This document shows positions 51,975 through 62,149 of a stretch of DNA of 64,000 bases, piece after piece. Position numbers and translations under genes: made by a program. The notes under the pieces were generated by a model, which ran no database searches, was not told where the DNA came from, and saw nothing but the letters and a program-made list of their open reading frames with translations. The number at the start of each line of letters is the position of its first letter. Within the stretch, counting starts at the first letter, position 1. The DNA comes from Arenibacter arenosicollis (GTDB taxonomy: Bacteria; Bacteroidota; Bacteroidia; Flavobacteriales; Flavobacteriaceae), in assembly GCF_014397245.1 (NCBI RefSeq), contig NZ_JACLHY010000003.1, positions 1-64,000 of the forward strand, written 5' to 3'.

Positions 51975-54326
51975 TTATTTTTTTGTTGAAATGGATATTT
52001 CCTTTTCCTTCTGATTTCTAAATATAGTAAGATTCAATTTTCCTTTCCAATTATTATTCTGATAAGACTTCATTAAGTCGGCCACCGAATTAATTTCATC
52101 ACCTTCAGAGGATATAATAACATCCCCAACCTGAAGTAAGGAGTTTCCGGCCACACTTTGTTTTTCCAAAGACAGAATAAGAACTCCAGCAGTTTTATTG
52201 AGACCGGAGGCAGAACGTTCTGCCATGGTAAGAATATTTTTAATTTTAGCGCCCATCCAGTTGAATGTAGCCGACTCTTCATTGGTATTGCCAAAAAACA
52301 TGACAGGTATAGTAGGGGTTTCGGCCAGGGACCTTAGGGCAGTATTGGCAACCCCAAAGCTGTCCATATCAAAGTTTTTAAATCCAATTTTGAAGGCTGG
52401 TGATTCTTCTTTTACTGAATAGTTTCCAATTTTCGCATCAGTAAACAGGACATCACCGAAAATACTATGTTGGTCCACCCCTTTGCTCTGGGTTTGCAAC
52501 AAGGTTTGCTCATCTGGAAAAAGATTATAATCCACTTCTTTGCCCCAATCCTGTAATCTTATATCCTTGTGTTCCGTAAATACAATATTGTGTTTAAAAA
52601 CATCTCCACTATTCTTAAACCATACATGAGGGTGGAAGCCATTATTTATCATGATGTTGTTTTCCACGGTGCGAAAAAATCCTTCCCTTAGTTTAATTCC
52701 CCCATTTAAACACACATTGTTGTAAATATGATAATTGGAGGATCCGTCGTCCAAATCTATATCCCAGCCGTGATCGCAGCGAAATCTATTATTTCTTATG
52801 ACCGTAGTATGAATGGCGTCCCATTTGGGCATCTCCGGGTTAGCGGCTACAATTTGATCTAAAGTGTCGCGCTTCGGATGCCAAAATCGGTCCCTGCCCC
52901 ATGAATTAAATGCTCCATGATCTCCAGATTCCAATACAGTATTGAAAACATCGTTATGTTCAATTATATGTCCGCCCCAAGTGCCATCACCAATATTGAT
53001 TCCTGCCCTAGGTACATCATAAATACTGTTGTGGCTTACGGTAATATCCATGGCCATGGCAATCTGTACGCCAGCCGTTTGCTTTTCCACTCTTCCAGTG
53101 CGATGAATAAGATTATTATCTGCCACCGAGTTACTAGGATACTTATTTGATTTTGGTCCGCGAATAGTGTCCATTTCCGCCATGGTAACAAATTCGTCAT
53201 ATTGGAACGAAGGTGATCTCACAGCTTCGGGACTACCCACAAAACTGATGCCCGATGCCCCACATTCATGAATATGATTATCCTTTATGGCCACGTCCCT
53301 GTTGAAGTTGCTGACCAAAATAGCATTACCGCCCAAATTAGTCAATTCACAATTGTTGACACTCACATTTTGCGTCCCTTCAAGAAAAATGGCCGCCCCT
53401 CTATATATGGTCCAATCGCTTCTTAGTAATGGCTCATATTCTTCCATAAAAGTGCGCTGCGTATGCTCAAATTTTATTTTACTTATTTCAATGTCCCTAA
53501 CCGGATTTTCTTCAGTACCTACAACTTCAACCAAATGCTTTAACTGCACCCCTTCGATCAAGGCATTGCCAAGATCAATTCCCTTGGTGGGCCAATAATA
53601 TAGTCGGTAGTCCTTATCCAAGAACCACTCCCCTGGAGCATCCAATTCTTCAAATACATTTTCTACCATGCGATACTTGCTGTGCATTTTTGAAGGCCTA
53701 TTATTTTGATGTCCTCCTGCCAACATAAGCTCTCCATTTTCATCAACCCCTTTGGAAACGTAATGAAATCCTCCCCACTCTCCACTATGCATGGTGTGCA
53801 CTATGGCTCCTACTGGGTTGGCCCAGGTTTTTACTCTTTCTGGGGAAATGGCATCCGCAGCGTGTCCTTGCCAGTGTCCACCATTTTCGTCATAATTGGG
53901 GTAACGGGATAATAATTGCTGATTACCATTAACAAAAAGCTGGTCAAATTTGTCCTCTTTCTGCAATTGTGTTACAAAAATATGATCATTGAACTTTTCC
54001 CATTTGGATATAAGCACTTTGGAACCTTTTACCACTGTCTTTTCCGCCCCTTCCCCTATCAATTTAAAAGGTCCAAATTCTGGATGTATCCTTATAGGTG
54101 AATTTATTCTATGATCGCCCGCCATCAAGTGAATGGTCAAGGCATTTTTAACCCCTTCCTTTCTTAATTGAACCACGGAATTGAGTCCTTCTTCAATAGA
54201 ACTAAAAACCAGTTCCCCATTCTTAAATTCCTCCCCATTGGAAGTTATATAAATATCTGATACGGTTGTTGAGCACCCTATTAAGGATAGGGCAAATACA
54301 AAATTATATAGCGCTATTTTTTTCAT
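51975..54326 (-). CDS. GH141-like right-handed beta-helix enzyme with C-terminal PDZ domain
   Basis: 783 residues with a lipoprotein signal (LSLIGC). After an N-terminal beta domain, residues 260-600 contain parallel beta-helix coils with repeating asparagines (ENSVADNNLIHRTGR-type turns, VSHNSIYDVPRAGINIGDG, DWGKEVDYN). Residues about 690-783 read as a PDZ domain (SVAGNSLLQVGDVIISSEGD). This layout matches family GH141, whose known members include an alpha-L-fucosidase and a xylanase. A fucose- or fucan-cleaving role fits the neighbours. The family assignment is by appearance only. Confidence 0.75.
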   Translation of the reverse strand: MKKIALYNFVFALSLIGCSTTVSDIYITSNGEEFKNGELVFSSIEEGLNSVVQLRKEGVKNALTIHLMAGDHRINSPIRIHPEFGPFKLIGEGAEKTVVKGSKVLISKWEKFNDHIFVTQLQKEDKFDQLFVNGNQQLLSRYPNYDENGGHWQGHAADAISPERVKTWANPVGAIVHTMHSGEWGGFHYVSKGVDENGELMLAGGHQNNRPSKMHSKYRMVENVFEELDAPGEWFLDKDYRLYYWPTKGIDLGNALIEGVQLKHLVEVVGTEENPVRDIEISKIKFEHTQRTFMEEYEPLLRSDWTIYRGAAIFLEGTQNVSVNNCELTNLGGNAILVSNFNRDVAIKDNHIHECGASGISFVGSPEAVRSPSFQYDEFVTMAEMDTIRGPKSNKYPSNSVADNNLIHRTGRVEKQTAGVQIAMAMDITVSHNSIYDVPRAGINIGDGTWGGHIIEHNDVFNTVLESGDHGAFNSWGRDRFWHPKRDTLDQIVAANPEMPKWDAIHTTVIRNNRFRCDHGWDIDLDDGSSNYHIYNNVCLNGGIKLREGFFRTVENNIMINNGFHPHVWFKNSGDVFKHNIVFTEHKDIRLQDWGKEVDYNLFPDEQTLLQTQSKGVDQHSIFGDVLFTDAKIGNYSVKEESPAFKIGFKNFDMDSFGVANTALRSLAETPTIPVMFFGNTNEESATFNWMGAKIKNILTMAERSASGLNKTAGVLILSLEKQSVAGNSLLQVGDVIISSEGDEINSVADLMKSYQNNNWKGKLNLTIFRNQKEKEISISTKK

Positions 54327-54357
54327 TAACTATTAAAAAGATATCCTATCCAAACTC

Positions 54358-56601
54358 TTAATCCAATAAAAAATCCAATTCCGCAATGGCTGCAGTTTTC
54401 CCATTACCGGCAATTTCCTTGGATTCAATTCTGATATATCTGGTACTTATTTTAGATTGGAACATATGGGTTCTGGTCGTTGGATCGTTTATTAAATTTC
54501 CAAAGCGAAAATCCGTAACGTTATTCCACGATTTTCCATCCGAACTAATTTTTACCACCCCCCTTTCCAACATCCCTTCGGATGAAGAAGTTTGAGGAGT
54601 ATAGGAAAAACCGGTTACAGCATATTCCTTTCCAAGGTCAATATTGATATAATGTGCTTTAGAACCTGCAGCGGAACTCCAATATGTACTTTGATCGCCA
54701 TCAAAGGCATTTTTAGCCGGATATTCCCCGTCAACACTATCCACTCCAAGGACTTTCCAATCCTTTTTGATAATTCCGAAAAGCTGTGAAGCAATACTGC
54801 CCAATTGTCCATTCACTTCTGCTACTGCCTTCACCTCTCCTGAAGGTATTTTAAAAGCTTCATTGTAAATTGCAGAGGCCGAGGTGGGCTCGCTGCCATC
54901 AGTGGTATAATGAATTTTGTAACCAGAATTTATGTTTCCCGCTATATCTTCCCCATGGGGTTTCCAACCAAAATTGTCCTTTTTGGGCGATATTGTTACA
55001 GAACCATCTACCGATCTTTCGATATTAAGTTGTGGCGGCCTTGCCTTGTAATAATGTGCTGAAATGTTTGCTATAGCAGGATAAAAACGCGATTCCAAGA
55101 TTCTAATCCGTACTTTATGGGTAGTAACTTCAGGGAATCGTAAAATTCGTTTATATCCAATATTGGTGGCCGTGGCAATTTCTTTCCAGGCATTGTCTAC
55201 CCAAGCATCCAAGGCATGTTTTTCTACCCGTTCGCTGTGGGTGTCTATAGCCTCTTGAATAGCAAGTCTATTAAAGGTAATCGGGTTTTGGGTTTCAATG
55301 ATAATTTCATTGGCATCATCGCCTATGATTTGAAAACTACTTAGGTCATTGTCCAATACCTGATTTGGTCCCTTGGTATCTGATAGCAAGTTAACACCAT
55401 AGGTCTCGCTGATCCGTTGGCCAACCTCTTCCAATACCAATACATCCCTTGGCGAAAACTTACCTTCCCTATTGGGTGGAATGTTCAACAAAAAAGTAGA
55501 GTTCCCACCAACCGATCTCTCATAAATATCGAACACATCATCTGTACTACGGACTTTCTGGTCTGTATCATCCCTATAAAACCAACCCTCGCGAATTGAA
55601 GTATTGGTTTCTGCCTGTTGATAATGAAGATATTTTCCATTGTAAAGATCTTCCCTACTTCCCAAAGACTCATCAGTTAAATCTGGAAAGCTGTTCATTT
55701 TGTCGGGGTCTTCCTGATAGGGAATCACATTCCATTCCGTATCCCTGGTACCGCCGGATTCGTTTCCGCACCAGCGAATATCCTCCTTTCCAAAAATAAC
55801 CGCCTTGGGTGCCAATGCCCTGATCAATTCTTTCCAGGCAAGATAGTTATAGGTCTGCCCACCTTTTCTTTTCGGGTGTGCCCCATCAAACCAAACTTCA
55901 TGTATAGGCCCATATTCCGTAAGCAACTCAAACAATTGGTTTAAGAAATACTCATTGTAATCGTCAACTTTAAAGGAAAAAGTGGTTTTATTTTCAAAGG
56001 GTCTTCCTTCAACTTGCCTAGGAATGGTTCTCTCGGTATACTCACTTAAATTGCCATAAAGTCCATCCTTATTTTCTATTTGAAACAAATCGGCAGGGGA
56101 AAGATACACCCCTAATTTAAGACCGTATTTTTTACAGGATTCGGACAATTCTTTAAGGACATCACCTTTTCCCTCCTTAAAAGGGGAGGACATAACACCG
56201 TGTTTAGTATACCTACTTTGCCATAGTACAAAACCATCATGGTGCTTGGCTGTGAAAATTACCATTTTCATCCCAGCATCCTTCATGGCCTTACACCATT
56301 GGTCGGTATCCAAATTTTGCAAATTAAATATGCTTGGTTCCTCCATACCATTACCCCACTCCATTCGGGTAAAAGTATTGGGACCAAAATGAATAAAAGC
56401 TATGAACTCGTTCTGTAAGGCCATATACTGGTTTGGAGTTGGCACTACATGGGCCGCCTTTAGCAAAATGGAATCATTACTATCCGCTTCATTGACTTCA
56501 ATTGTTTTGGACACTGGCATCAACAAGGCATTGGGCCCTGATTTTTGGGAACAGGCCGTCAACAGGGATACTATGGCTACGTATTGAAATAATCTATTCA
56601 T
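54358..56601 (-). CDS. Alpha-L-fucosidase, GH29, with F5/8-type C domain, lipoprotein
   Basis: 747 residues with lipobox LLTAC. The barrel (50-420) has FIHFGPNTF, TAKHHDGFVLW (H120/H121) and the nucleophile D239 in HEVWFDGAHP, the pattern of the GH29-B (alpha-1,3/4) type. A CHB_HEX-like beta segment (GYKIHYTTDGSEPTSAS) follows at about 560-600, and residues 625-747 form an F5/8-type C (CBM32-like) domain (NAFDGDQSTYWSSAAGSK). It is likely anchored at the membrane and binds the glycan through the C-terminal domain. It lies 145 bp after the SDR gene. Confidence 0.92.
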   Translation of the reverse strand: MNRLFQYVAIVSLLTACSQKSGPNALLMPVSKTIEVNEADSNDSILLKAAHVVPTPNQYMALQNEFIAFIHFGPNTFTRMEWGNGMEEPSIFNLQNLDTDQWCKAMKDAGMKMVIFTAKHHDGFVLWQSRYTKHGVMSSPFKEGKGDVLKELSESCKKYGLKLGVYLSPADLFQIENKDGLYGNLSEYTERTIPRQVEGRPFENKTTFSFKVDDYNEYFLNQLFELLTEYGPIHEVWFDGAHPKRKGGQTYNYLAWKELIRALAPKAVIFGKEDIRWCGNESGGTRDTEWNVIPYQEDPDKMNSFPDLTDESLGSREDLYNGKYLHYQQAETNTSIREGWFYRDDTDQKVRSTDDVFDIYERSVGGNSTFLLNIPPNREGKFSPRDVLVLEEVGQRISETYGVNLLSDTKGPNQVLDNDLSSFQIIGDDANEIIIETQNPITFNRLAIQEAIDTHSERVEKHALDAWVDNAWKEIATATNIGYKRILRFPEVTTHKVRIRILESRFYPAIANISAHYYKARPPQLNIERSVDGSVTISPKKDNFGWKPHGEDIAGNINSGYKIHYTTDGSEPTSASAIYNEAFKIPSGEVKAVAEVNGQLGSIASQLFGIIKKDWKVLGVDSVDGEYPAKNAFDGDQSTYWSSAAGSKAHYINIDLGKEYAVTGFSYTPQTSSSEGMLERGVVKISSDGKSWNNVTDFRFGNLINDPTTRTHMFQSKISTRYIRIESKEIAGNGKTAAIAELDFLLD

Positions 56602-56746
56602 TTAGTTATAGTTGATTGTTCATAATTTCAAACATTGATGTAACGGTCTGTTACTGGTTTCTCTTTTTGTAAAATGGAACTAAAACATCAAATTGATATC
56701 TAGCTCCATTTTCAAATCGGTCCAAAAAAAGATGTGCCAATTAAAT

Positions 56747-57523
56747 CTATCCGTTCAACTTTATATAACCTCCATCGATTGGGAAATCGGTTCCTGTAAT
56801 AAAGGAAGCCTCATCCGAACATAAATAAACTGCCAAATTAGCCACCTCTTCAGGTTTTCCCATTCTACCTATGGGTTGGGATTGGGACAGTTTCTCGAAC
56901 ATTTCCGCTTCTTTTCCCGGGTAATTTTTATTTATAAATCCGTCTACAAAAGGCGTATGGATTCTAGCTGGAGAAATAGTATTGCACCGAATACCTTTAT
57001 CCAAATAATCCTTTGCTACGGAATAACTCATAGTAAGTACCGCTCCCTTGGACATGGAATAGGCAAAACGGTCCGAAATACCTACTGAAGAAGCAATTGA
57101 AGCCATGTTTAAAATAACCCCGCCTTTCTCCTTCATCTTGGTGATAACCGCATGCATACAGTTATAAACCCCCTTAACATTTACGTTGTAAATGCGATCC
57201 ATATCGTCTACTGCAGTACCTTCCAAATTTCCCACGTGGGCTATTCCGGCATTGTTCACCAAAATATTTATATACCTATCTTCGCCAATAGTGGAAATTA
57301 TTTGCGCCACTTGGGCATTATTGGAAACATCACAAGCGTGAAAAGTGGCCTTCCCACCCTTAGCTTCTATTTCCCCAACAACACGTTCTCCATTTTCTGA
57401 ATTAAATTCCAAAATGTGCACATCGGCTCCTTGCCTTGCAAACGCTTTGGAAATAGCTTCACCTATACCACTGGCGCCACCGGTGACTACTGCTGTTTTG
57501 TTTTCTAAACTAAAAAGTGACAT
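56747..57523 (-). CDS. SDR oxidoreductase, likely 2-keto-3-deoxy-L-fuconate dehydrogenase
   Basis: 258 residues, a classical SDR with an intact catalytic set: TGGASGIG (14-21), NNAG (90-93), Ser142, Tyr155 and Lys159 (YSMSK). An acidic residue after the second strand (Glu39) suggests NAD+. In the oxidative fucose pathway this step makes 2,4-diketo-3-deoxy-L-fuconate. It lies 49 bp after fuconate dehydratase, which supports the assignment. A second SDR in the same operon (37533-38315) would then catalyse the first oxidation. Confidence 0.85.
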   Translation of the reverse strand: MSLFSLENKTAVVTGGASGIGEAISKAFARQGADVHILEFNSENGERVVGEIEAKGGKATFHACDVSNNAQVAQIISTIGEDRYINILVNNAGIAHVGNLEGTAVDDMDRIYNVNVKGVYNCMHAVITKMKEKGGVILNMASIASSVGISDRFAYSMSKGAVLTMSYSVAKDYLDKGIRCNTISPARIHTPFVDGFINKNYPGKEAEMFEKLSQSQPIGRMGKPEEVANLAVYLCSDEASFITGTDFPIDGGYIKLNG

Positions 57524-57572
57524 ATTATTCTTCGGATTATTAATCTTATTTACTATTCTACTTGATCTCCTG

Positions 57573-58895
57573 TTATTTGGCCATTACTTCATCCTTCCAA
57601 ATTACGCCATCCGGAAAACTATAATCCTCCAAGGATTGTTCCTTCATCGTAATACTGTAACCAGGCATTGAGGGAGGCATATAGGCACCATTCTTAATAA
57701 CCACTGGGTCATAGAAGTGTTCGTGCAAGTGATCAACATACTCTATAATACGATTCTCCAAGGAACCACTTATTGCAATATAATCGATCATGGAAAGGTG
57801 CTGCACATATTCACAAAGTCCAACCCCTCCTGCATGTGGACAAACCGGTATTTTAAATTTTGCAGCCATCAAAAGGATGGCTAAAATTTCATTTACCCCT
57901 CCTACCCTACAACTATCGATCTGACAGATTCCAATAGCATTGGCTTGCATTAATTGCTTAAACACAACCCTGTTTTGACAGTGCTCCCCAGTCGCCACTT
58001 TTATTGGGTGTACGGCCTTGGCAATTTTTGCATGTCCCAAAATATCATCCGGACTCGTTGGCTCTTCTATCCACCAAGGGTCAAACTTCTTAAGCTCTGC
58101 CATATTGGCTATCGCCTCGTCCACATCCCATTTCTGGTTGGCATCCATCATCAATTTTAAGTCGGTACCGATCTCTTCCCTGATAATTCCAGCACGACGC
58201 ATATCATCCTTCAGATCCGACCCTACTTTTATTTTCATATGCTTAAAGCCAGCCGCTTTGGCCTCTTTACAAAGTCTCCTCATTTTGTCATCAGAATAGC
58301 CAAGCCATCCTGCAGAGGTAGTATATGCAGGATATCCATCCTGTAATAAGTTATTGATTCTTTCCTGTTTGGACGCCTCCTTGCTCTTAAGCAAATCCAA
58401 TGCTTCCTTAGGGGTAATGGCATCTGTAATGTAGGTAAAATCTATACAGGAAACCAATTCCTCAGGAGTCATATCTGCCAAGAGTTTCCATAACGGTTTC
58501 TTTTCAACTTTGGCATAAAGATCCCAAACTGCATTGACCACTGCTCCTGTAGCCAAATGAATCACTCCCTTTTCAGGGCCTAACCAACGTAATTGACTGT
58601 CGCCTGTAATCATCTTCCAGAAGGCTCCCATGTTAGAGGTAAAACTATCCAAAGATTTACCTTTTACCAAGGGTGCCAATGAATGAATAGCAGCAGCACA
58701 TAGTTCATTGCCCCTACCAATGGTAAAGGTCAACCCATGCCCCTCAAGGCCGTCAGGATGGTTGGTTTTTAAAATTACATAGGCCGCGGAATAATCCGGG
58801 TCTGGATTCATGGCATCTGATCCATCCAGTGATCTGCTGGTAGGAAATCGGACATCTTTTACTAAAACATCCGTAATAATAATTTTGCTGTTCAT
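57573..58895 (-). CDS. L-fuconate dehydratase (enolase superfamily)
   Basis: 440 residues. The catalytic positions match the Xanthomonas enzyme with a constant +3 offset: K221 and K223 (MKIKVG), Mg ligands D251 (MMDANQ), E277 (IEEPTSPDD) and E304 (GEHCQ), and H354 (CPHAGGVGL). It dehydrates L-fuconate to 2-keto-3-deoxy-L-fuconate. It is the first gene of the 17-gene minus-strand operon and lies directly downstream of the AraC-family gene. Confidence 0.94.
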   Translation of the reverse strand: MNSKIIITDVLVKDVRFPTSRSLDGSDAMNPDPDYSAAYVILKTNHPDGLEGHGLTFTIGRGNELCAAAIHSLAPLVKGKSLDSFTSNMGAFWKMITGDSQLRWLGPEKGVIHLATGAVVNAVWDLYAKVEKKPLWKLLADMTPEELVSCIDFTYITDAITPKEALDLLKSKEASKQERINNLLQDGYPAYTTSAGWLGYSDDKMRRLCKEAKAAGFKHMKIKVGSDLKDDMRRAGIIREEIGTDLKLMMDANQKWDVDEAIANMAELKKFDPWWIEEPTSPDDILGHAKIAKAVHPIKVATGEHCQNRVVFKQLMQANAIGICQIDSCRVGGVNEILAILLMAAKFKIPVCPHAGGVGLCEYVQHLSMIDYIAISGSLENRIIEYVDHLHEHFYDPVVIKNGAYMPPSMPGYSITMKEQSLEDYSFPDGVIWKDEVMAK

Positions 58896-58915
58896 TTGGA
58901 ATAATGTTAAAGAAA

Positions 58916-58923
58916 CAAAACTA
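58916..58923 (-). promoter_or_regulatory. Possible -7 box of the fuconate operon
   Basis: The minus strand reads TAGTTTTG, an exact TAnnTTTG match, 20 bp before the fuconate dehydratase ATG. No correctly spaced TTG -33 element was found, which would suit an activator-dependent promoter. Tentative. Confidence 0.35.
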
Positions 58924-58997
58924 AATCCAAACCATATTTATAACCACCACTAGAAGCACCAATTCTGATACTTTTTTGACCGAAATTACAATTTTTG

Positions 58998-59864
58998 CTA
59001 ATTTTGAGTATGAAGTTTAATATAATCAGAGGGTGACATGCCTGTTATTGACTTAAAATGCCTATTAAAATTTGAAATATTATTAAAGCCCGACTCGTAA
59101 CAAACCGGGGTTATGTTATTCTTATTCTCTATAAGCAATTTACATGCATACCCAATCCTTATTTCATTTAAGTAGCGTGTAAATGTTTTTCTATGGATTC
59201 GTTTAAAAAACCTACTAAAGGCCGAAGGGTTCATTTTAGCAATTTCCGCCACATCTTTTGAACCAATAGGTTGATTGAAATTCTTGAATACAAACTCATA
59301 TATCTCATCCAGACCTTTATTATCCGTTTTATTAAAGGAATTTAAAAATCCAGGGCTGGACAATAATTGATATTCCTCATGATTTGCCAACTTGTACAAA
59401 ATCTCAATTAACTTGATTGTTTTTTCAAATGGCTCCAGGGTGTGCAATTTCTTAATTTTTTCAATAACCTTAAGGTCGATATTCGAAAATTTTATTCCCT
59501 GGGCCGCCCTTTTAATCAACTGCAATATGGGTTTCATCTCTATGGCATCCAAGAATTCCAACCCTAGGAAGTCTTCCTTAAAGTGTATGGCAATGGCTTC
59601 GGAAACCAAATCCGAATCGGGCTCAAAATACACTTCATCATTAAGCCACATATGGGGCAGGTTTTTCCCGATCAATACCAGGTCTCCTTCGGAAAACTTT
59701 TCAATTCCGTCTCCAATAAAACGGGTCCCTGTACTTTTTGCAATGTAAACTAATTCCAATTCCGGGTGATAATGCCAAATTTTTAAGAAATGGGAATAAC
59801 TATTTTGTGTAACGGTAAAGGAACTGTTCTGTAAACTGGCCCTATTAAGAAGGTGTAATTTCAT
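58998..59864 (-). CDS. AraC-family transcriptional regulator
   Basis: 288 residues. An N-terminal cupin-like sugar-sensing domain (about 20-90: HYHPELELVYIAKSTGTRFI, GEKF-like FSEGDLVLIGKNLPHMW) is followed by two AraC helix-turn-helix motifs (about 185-285: SKDVAEIAKMNPSAFSRFFK and YESGFNNISNFNRHFKSITG). It probably activates the adjacent fucose operon on the same strand, 102 bp downstream. The ligand is unknown. Confidence 0.93.
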   Translation of the reverse strand: MKLHLLNRASLQNSSFTVTQNSYSHFLKIWHYHPELELVYIAKSTGTRFIGDGIEKFSEGDLVLIGKNLPHMWLNDEVYFEPDSDLVSEAIAIHFKEDFLGLEFLDAIEMKPILQLIKRAAQGIKFSNIDLKVIEKIKKLHTLEPFEKTIKLIEILYKLANHEEYQLLSSPGFLNSFNKTDNKGLDEIYEFVFKNFNQPIGSKDVAEIAKMNPSAFSRFFKRIHRKTFTRYLNEIRIGYACKLLIENKNNITPVCYESGFNNISNFNRHFKSITGMSPSDYIKLHTQN

Positions 59865-60089
59865 AAAATTAGATAAATAACAAAAAGCGTAATGAGATTT
59901 TAAATATACATCTTTTTTTACACGGATTAAAAATTGGCAAAAAAAGTATTGCTAAATGTGCAATTTTTAGTTGAAATGAAAGAAAATACCACTTAATTTC
60001 GGACGTTATCTTTTAGAGATTATATATTTCTTGAAAAGAAGGTGCCTTAAATTTCTTAATAAAATTCTAATCTTTTAATTGCTACAGTA

Positions 60090-60680
60090 ATGTCAGGACA
60101 ACCCTTAGACCAATTATTAGCTTCCTTAATAAAAGGAAATAGGTTGGCATTTAAGACTGTTTTTGAGCTGTATGAAAAAAGGTTGTATTATTTCATACAC
60201 TCGATCACGAAGTCGGATTATGCCACCGAAGAGATACTACAGGAAGTATTTATTAAGATTTGGACAAAAAAGGAGACCATTGATCTTGAGCATTCTTTTG
60301 ATGCCTTCATTTTTAAAATTGCAAAAAATGCAACTTATAATTATTTAAGAAGTATTGCCAATCAGGAATCCCTGAAGAAAGAATACTGGAAAAATATTAG
60401 CTTATTAAATGAGGAAACAGAAAACACCATTCTACTAGGTGAATATGAAGACATAGTAAATGATATCCTACAACAAATCCCCACTCAAAAGCGAAGTATT
60501 TTTGTATTGTCCAAACAACAAGGTAAAAGCAATGAGGAAATAGCAAATCTTTTGGGAATAACTCAGAAGACGGTGAAAAACCATCTTTGGAAAACCCTAC
60601 AAATCATCAAGACAGAGTTGAAACCTTATATGGCAGACAGCATATATTTTTTTCTAATTAGTCTACTTCTTTTCACATAA
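60090..60680 (+). CDS. ECF-type RNA polymerase sigma factor (FecI-like)
   Basis: 196 residues. Sigma region 2 (about 10-80: RLAFKTVFELYEKRLYYFIH, EEILQEVFIKIWTKK) and region 4 (about 125-180: SKQQGKSNEEIANLLGITQK, VKNHLWKTLQ) are clear. The C-terminal tail is hydrophobic. It is followed by a FecR anti-sigma gene and a SusC receptor, the classical trans-envelope signalling cassette that induces polysaccharide loci when the receptor binds glycan. Confidence 0.95.
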   Translation: MSGQPLDQLLASLIKGNRLAFKTVFELYEKRLYYFIHSITKSDYATEEILQEVFIKIWTKKETIDLEHSFDAFIFKIAKNATYNYLRSIANQESLKKEYWKNISLLNEETENTILLGEYEDIVNDILQQIPTQKRSIFVLSKQQGKSNEEIANLLGITQKTVKNHLWKTLQIIKTELKPYMADSIYFFLISLLLFT

Positions 60681-60780
60681 TTTATCTATTTCGTAAAAAA
60701 TGCAGCCCCAATTTGGGACTTTATCATTTTTGAGGTGTATTACTTATATAGCCCATAATACTACTATTAAAATATCGTAG

Positions 60781-62001
60781 ATGCAGAACGAGAACAAATT
60801 GGATAAGCTCTTCCAAAAATTGGTGGACAATACCATTTCTAAAAAGGAATTGGATTGTCTAACTGAGCTTGTTAATAATTCTGATCTGGATATAATTCAG
60901 AATGAAATTTGGGCCAAACACTGGGAAAAAGCAAAAAAGGGAAACCTGCCATTTAAAAAAAGGAAAAATCAGGACTCCAAAATTCTATTGCAGAAAATAC
61001 TTTACAAAATAGAAGACATTGAAAGCAAAAAAAAAATTAGAACTTTTGTACCCAGTAACAAAATAAAATATTGGTCAGCTATTGCAGCGACCCTATTATT
61101 ACTGGCAGGTATATACTTTTTTAATCAAAAAAACACCGAATTGCCAACAACACCAATAGCAATTCAGCACAATCCAAATTCTGAGGCAATTACATTGCAA
61201 TTGGACAACGGTACCATTGAAACAATCTCAGACAATGGAAAGCGAAAGATTACCACTACAAGCGGAAATTTAATTGCTTCACAACAGGGAAATTCATTAC
61301 AATACACAGGTGCTGAAACCCAAAACGAACTGGTATACAATACGCTACATATACCCTATGGCAGACAATTCGACCTTGTCCTATCCGATGGAACCAAAGT
61401 AAAGATGAATTCTGGAAGCTCCATTAGATACCCCGTGAATTTTTTGGCCGGGGAGGAAAGGAAAGTGTTTTTAAAAGGAGAGGCCTATTTCGACGTAGCC
61501 AAAGACAAGGCTCACCCTTTTATCGTGAATGCCGACCAAATGAACATCAGAGTATTGGGTACACAATTTAACCTTTCTTACTATCCGGAAGATGAAGACA
61601 TCAGCACAGTGTTGGTCGAAGGTGCCGTAGTACTTTACAAAGAAGGTGCTGATCTAAAAACAAATTCTGCCTCCCAGCTAGTCCCTGGACAAAGTGCCGA
61701 ATGGAATAAAATTAGCAATACAATGACCATAAAGGAAGTGGATACCGATCTTTATACCGCATGGATAGATGGGTATCTTGTATTTAAGGCTTCCCCCTTT
61801 TATAGTATTAGGACAAAATTGGAAAGACACTTCAATATTACCATCGAAGATAAAAGTGGACGATTGGAAAATCAAATATACACGGCCACATTTAGAGATG
61901 AGACCATTATAGAAATCCTGGAAGCTTTTAAGGAAGATACCCCCTTTGAATTTATACAGGAGGGTTCTAAAATTATAATACTCAATAAAAATGCTAATTA
62001 A
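60781..62001 (+). CDS. FecR-family anti-sigma factor
   Basis: 406 residues. A cytoplasmic N-terminal part of about 90 residues is followed by one transmembrane helix (IKYWSAIAATLLLLAGIYFF, about 97-117). The periplasmic FecR domain (about 180-285: YGRQFDLVLSDGTKVKMNSG, VFLKGEAYFDVAKD, VRVLGTQF-like RVLGTQFNLSYY) and a C-terminal DUF4974-type domain (SIRTKLERHFNITI) follow. It should hold the ECF sigma factor inactive until the SusC receptor signals through its STN domain. Confidence 0.94.
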   Translation: MQNENKLDKLFQKLVDNTISKKELDCLTELVNNSDLDIIQNEIWAKHWEKAKKGNLPFKKRKNQDSKILLQKILYKIEDIESKKKIRTFVPSNKIKYWSAIAATLLLLAGIYFFNQKNTELPTTPIAIQHNPNSEAITLQLDNGTIETISDNGKRKITTTSGNLIASQQGNSLQYTGAETQNELVYNTLHIPYGRQFDLVLSDGTKVKMNSGSSIRYPVNFLAGEERKVFLKGEAYFDVAKDKAHPFIVNADQMNIRVLGTQFNLSYYPEDEDISTVLVEGAVVLYKEGADLKTNSASQLVPGQSAEWNKISNTMTIKEVDTDLYTAWIDGYLVFKASPFYSIRTKLERHFNITIEDKSGRLENQIYTATFRDETIIEILEAFKEDTPFEFIQEGSKIIILNKNAN

Positions 62002-62149
62002 AAAAAAGGATGCCAATGAAAATGAACTAAAAACATGTGCACTAGAAAAATCACTTTTACAAAAAAACCGGAAAATGTTGGCGCATTCCCCGGCATAAGA
62101 AAGTGATATAAACAAATGAAATGTTTAATCACCAAACCTTTACAAAAGT

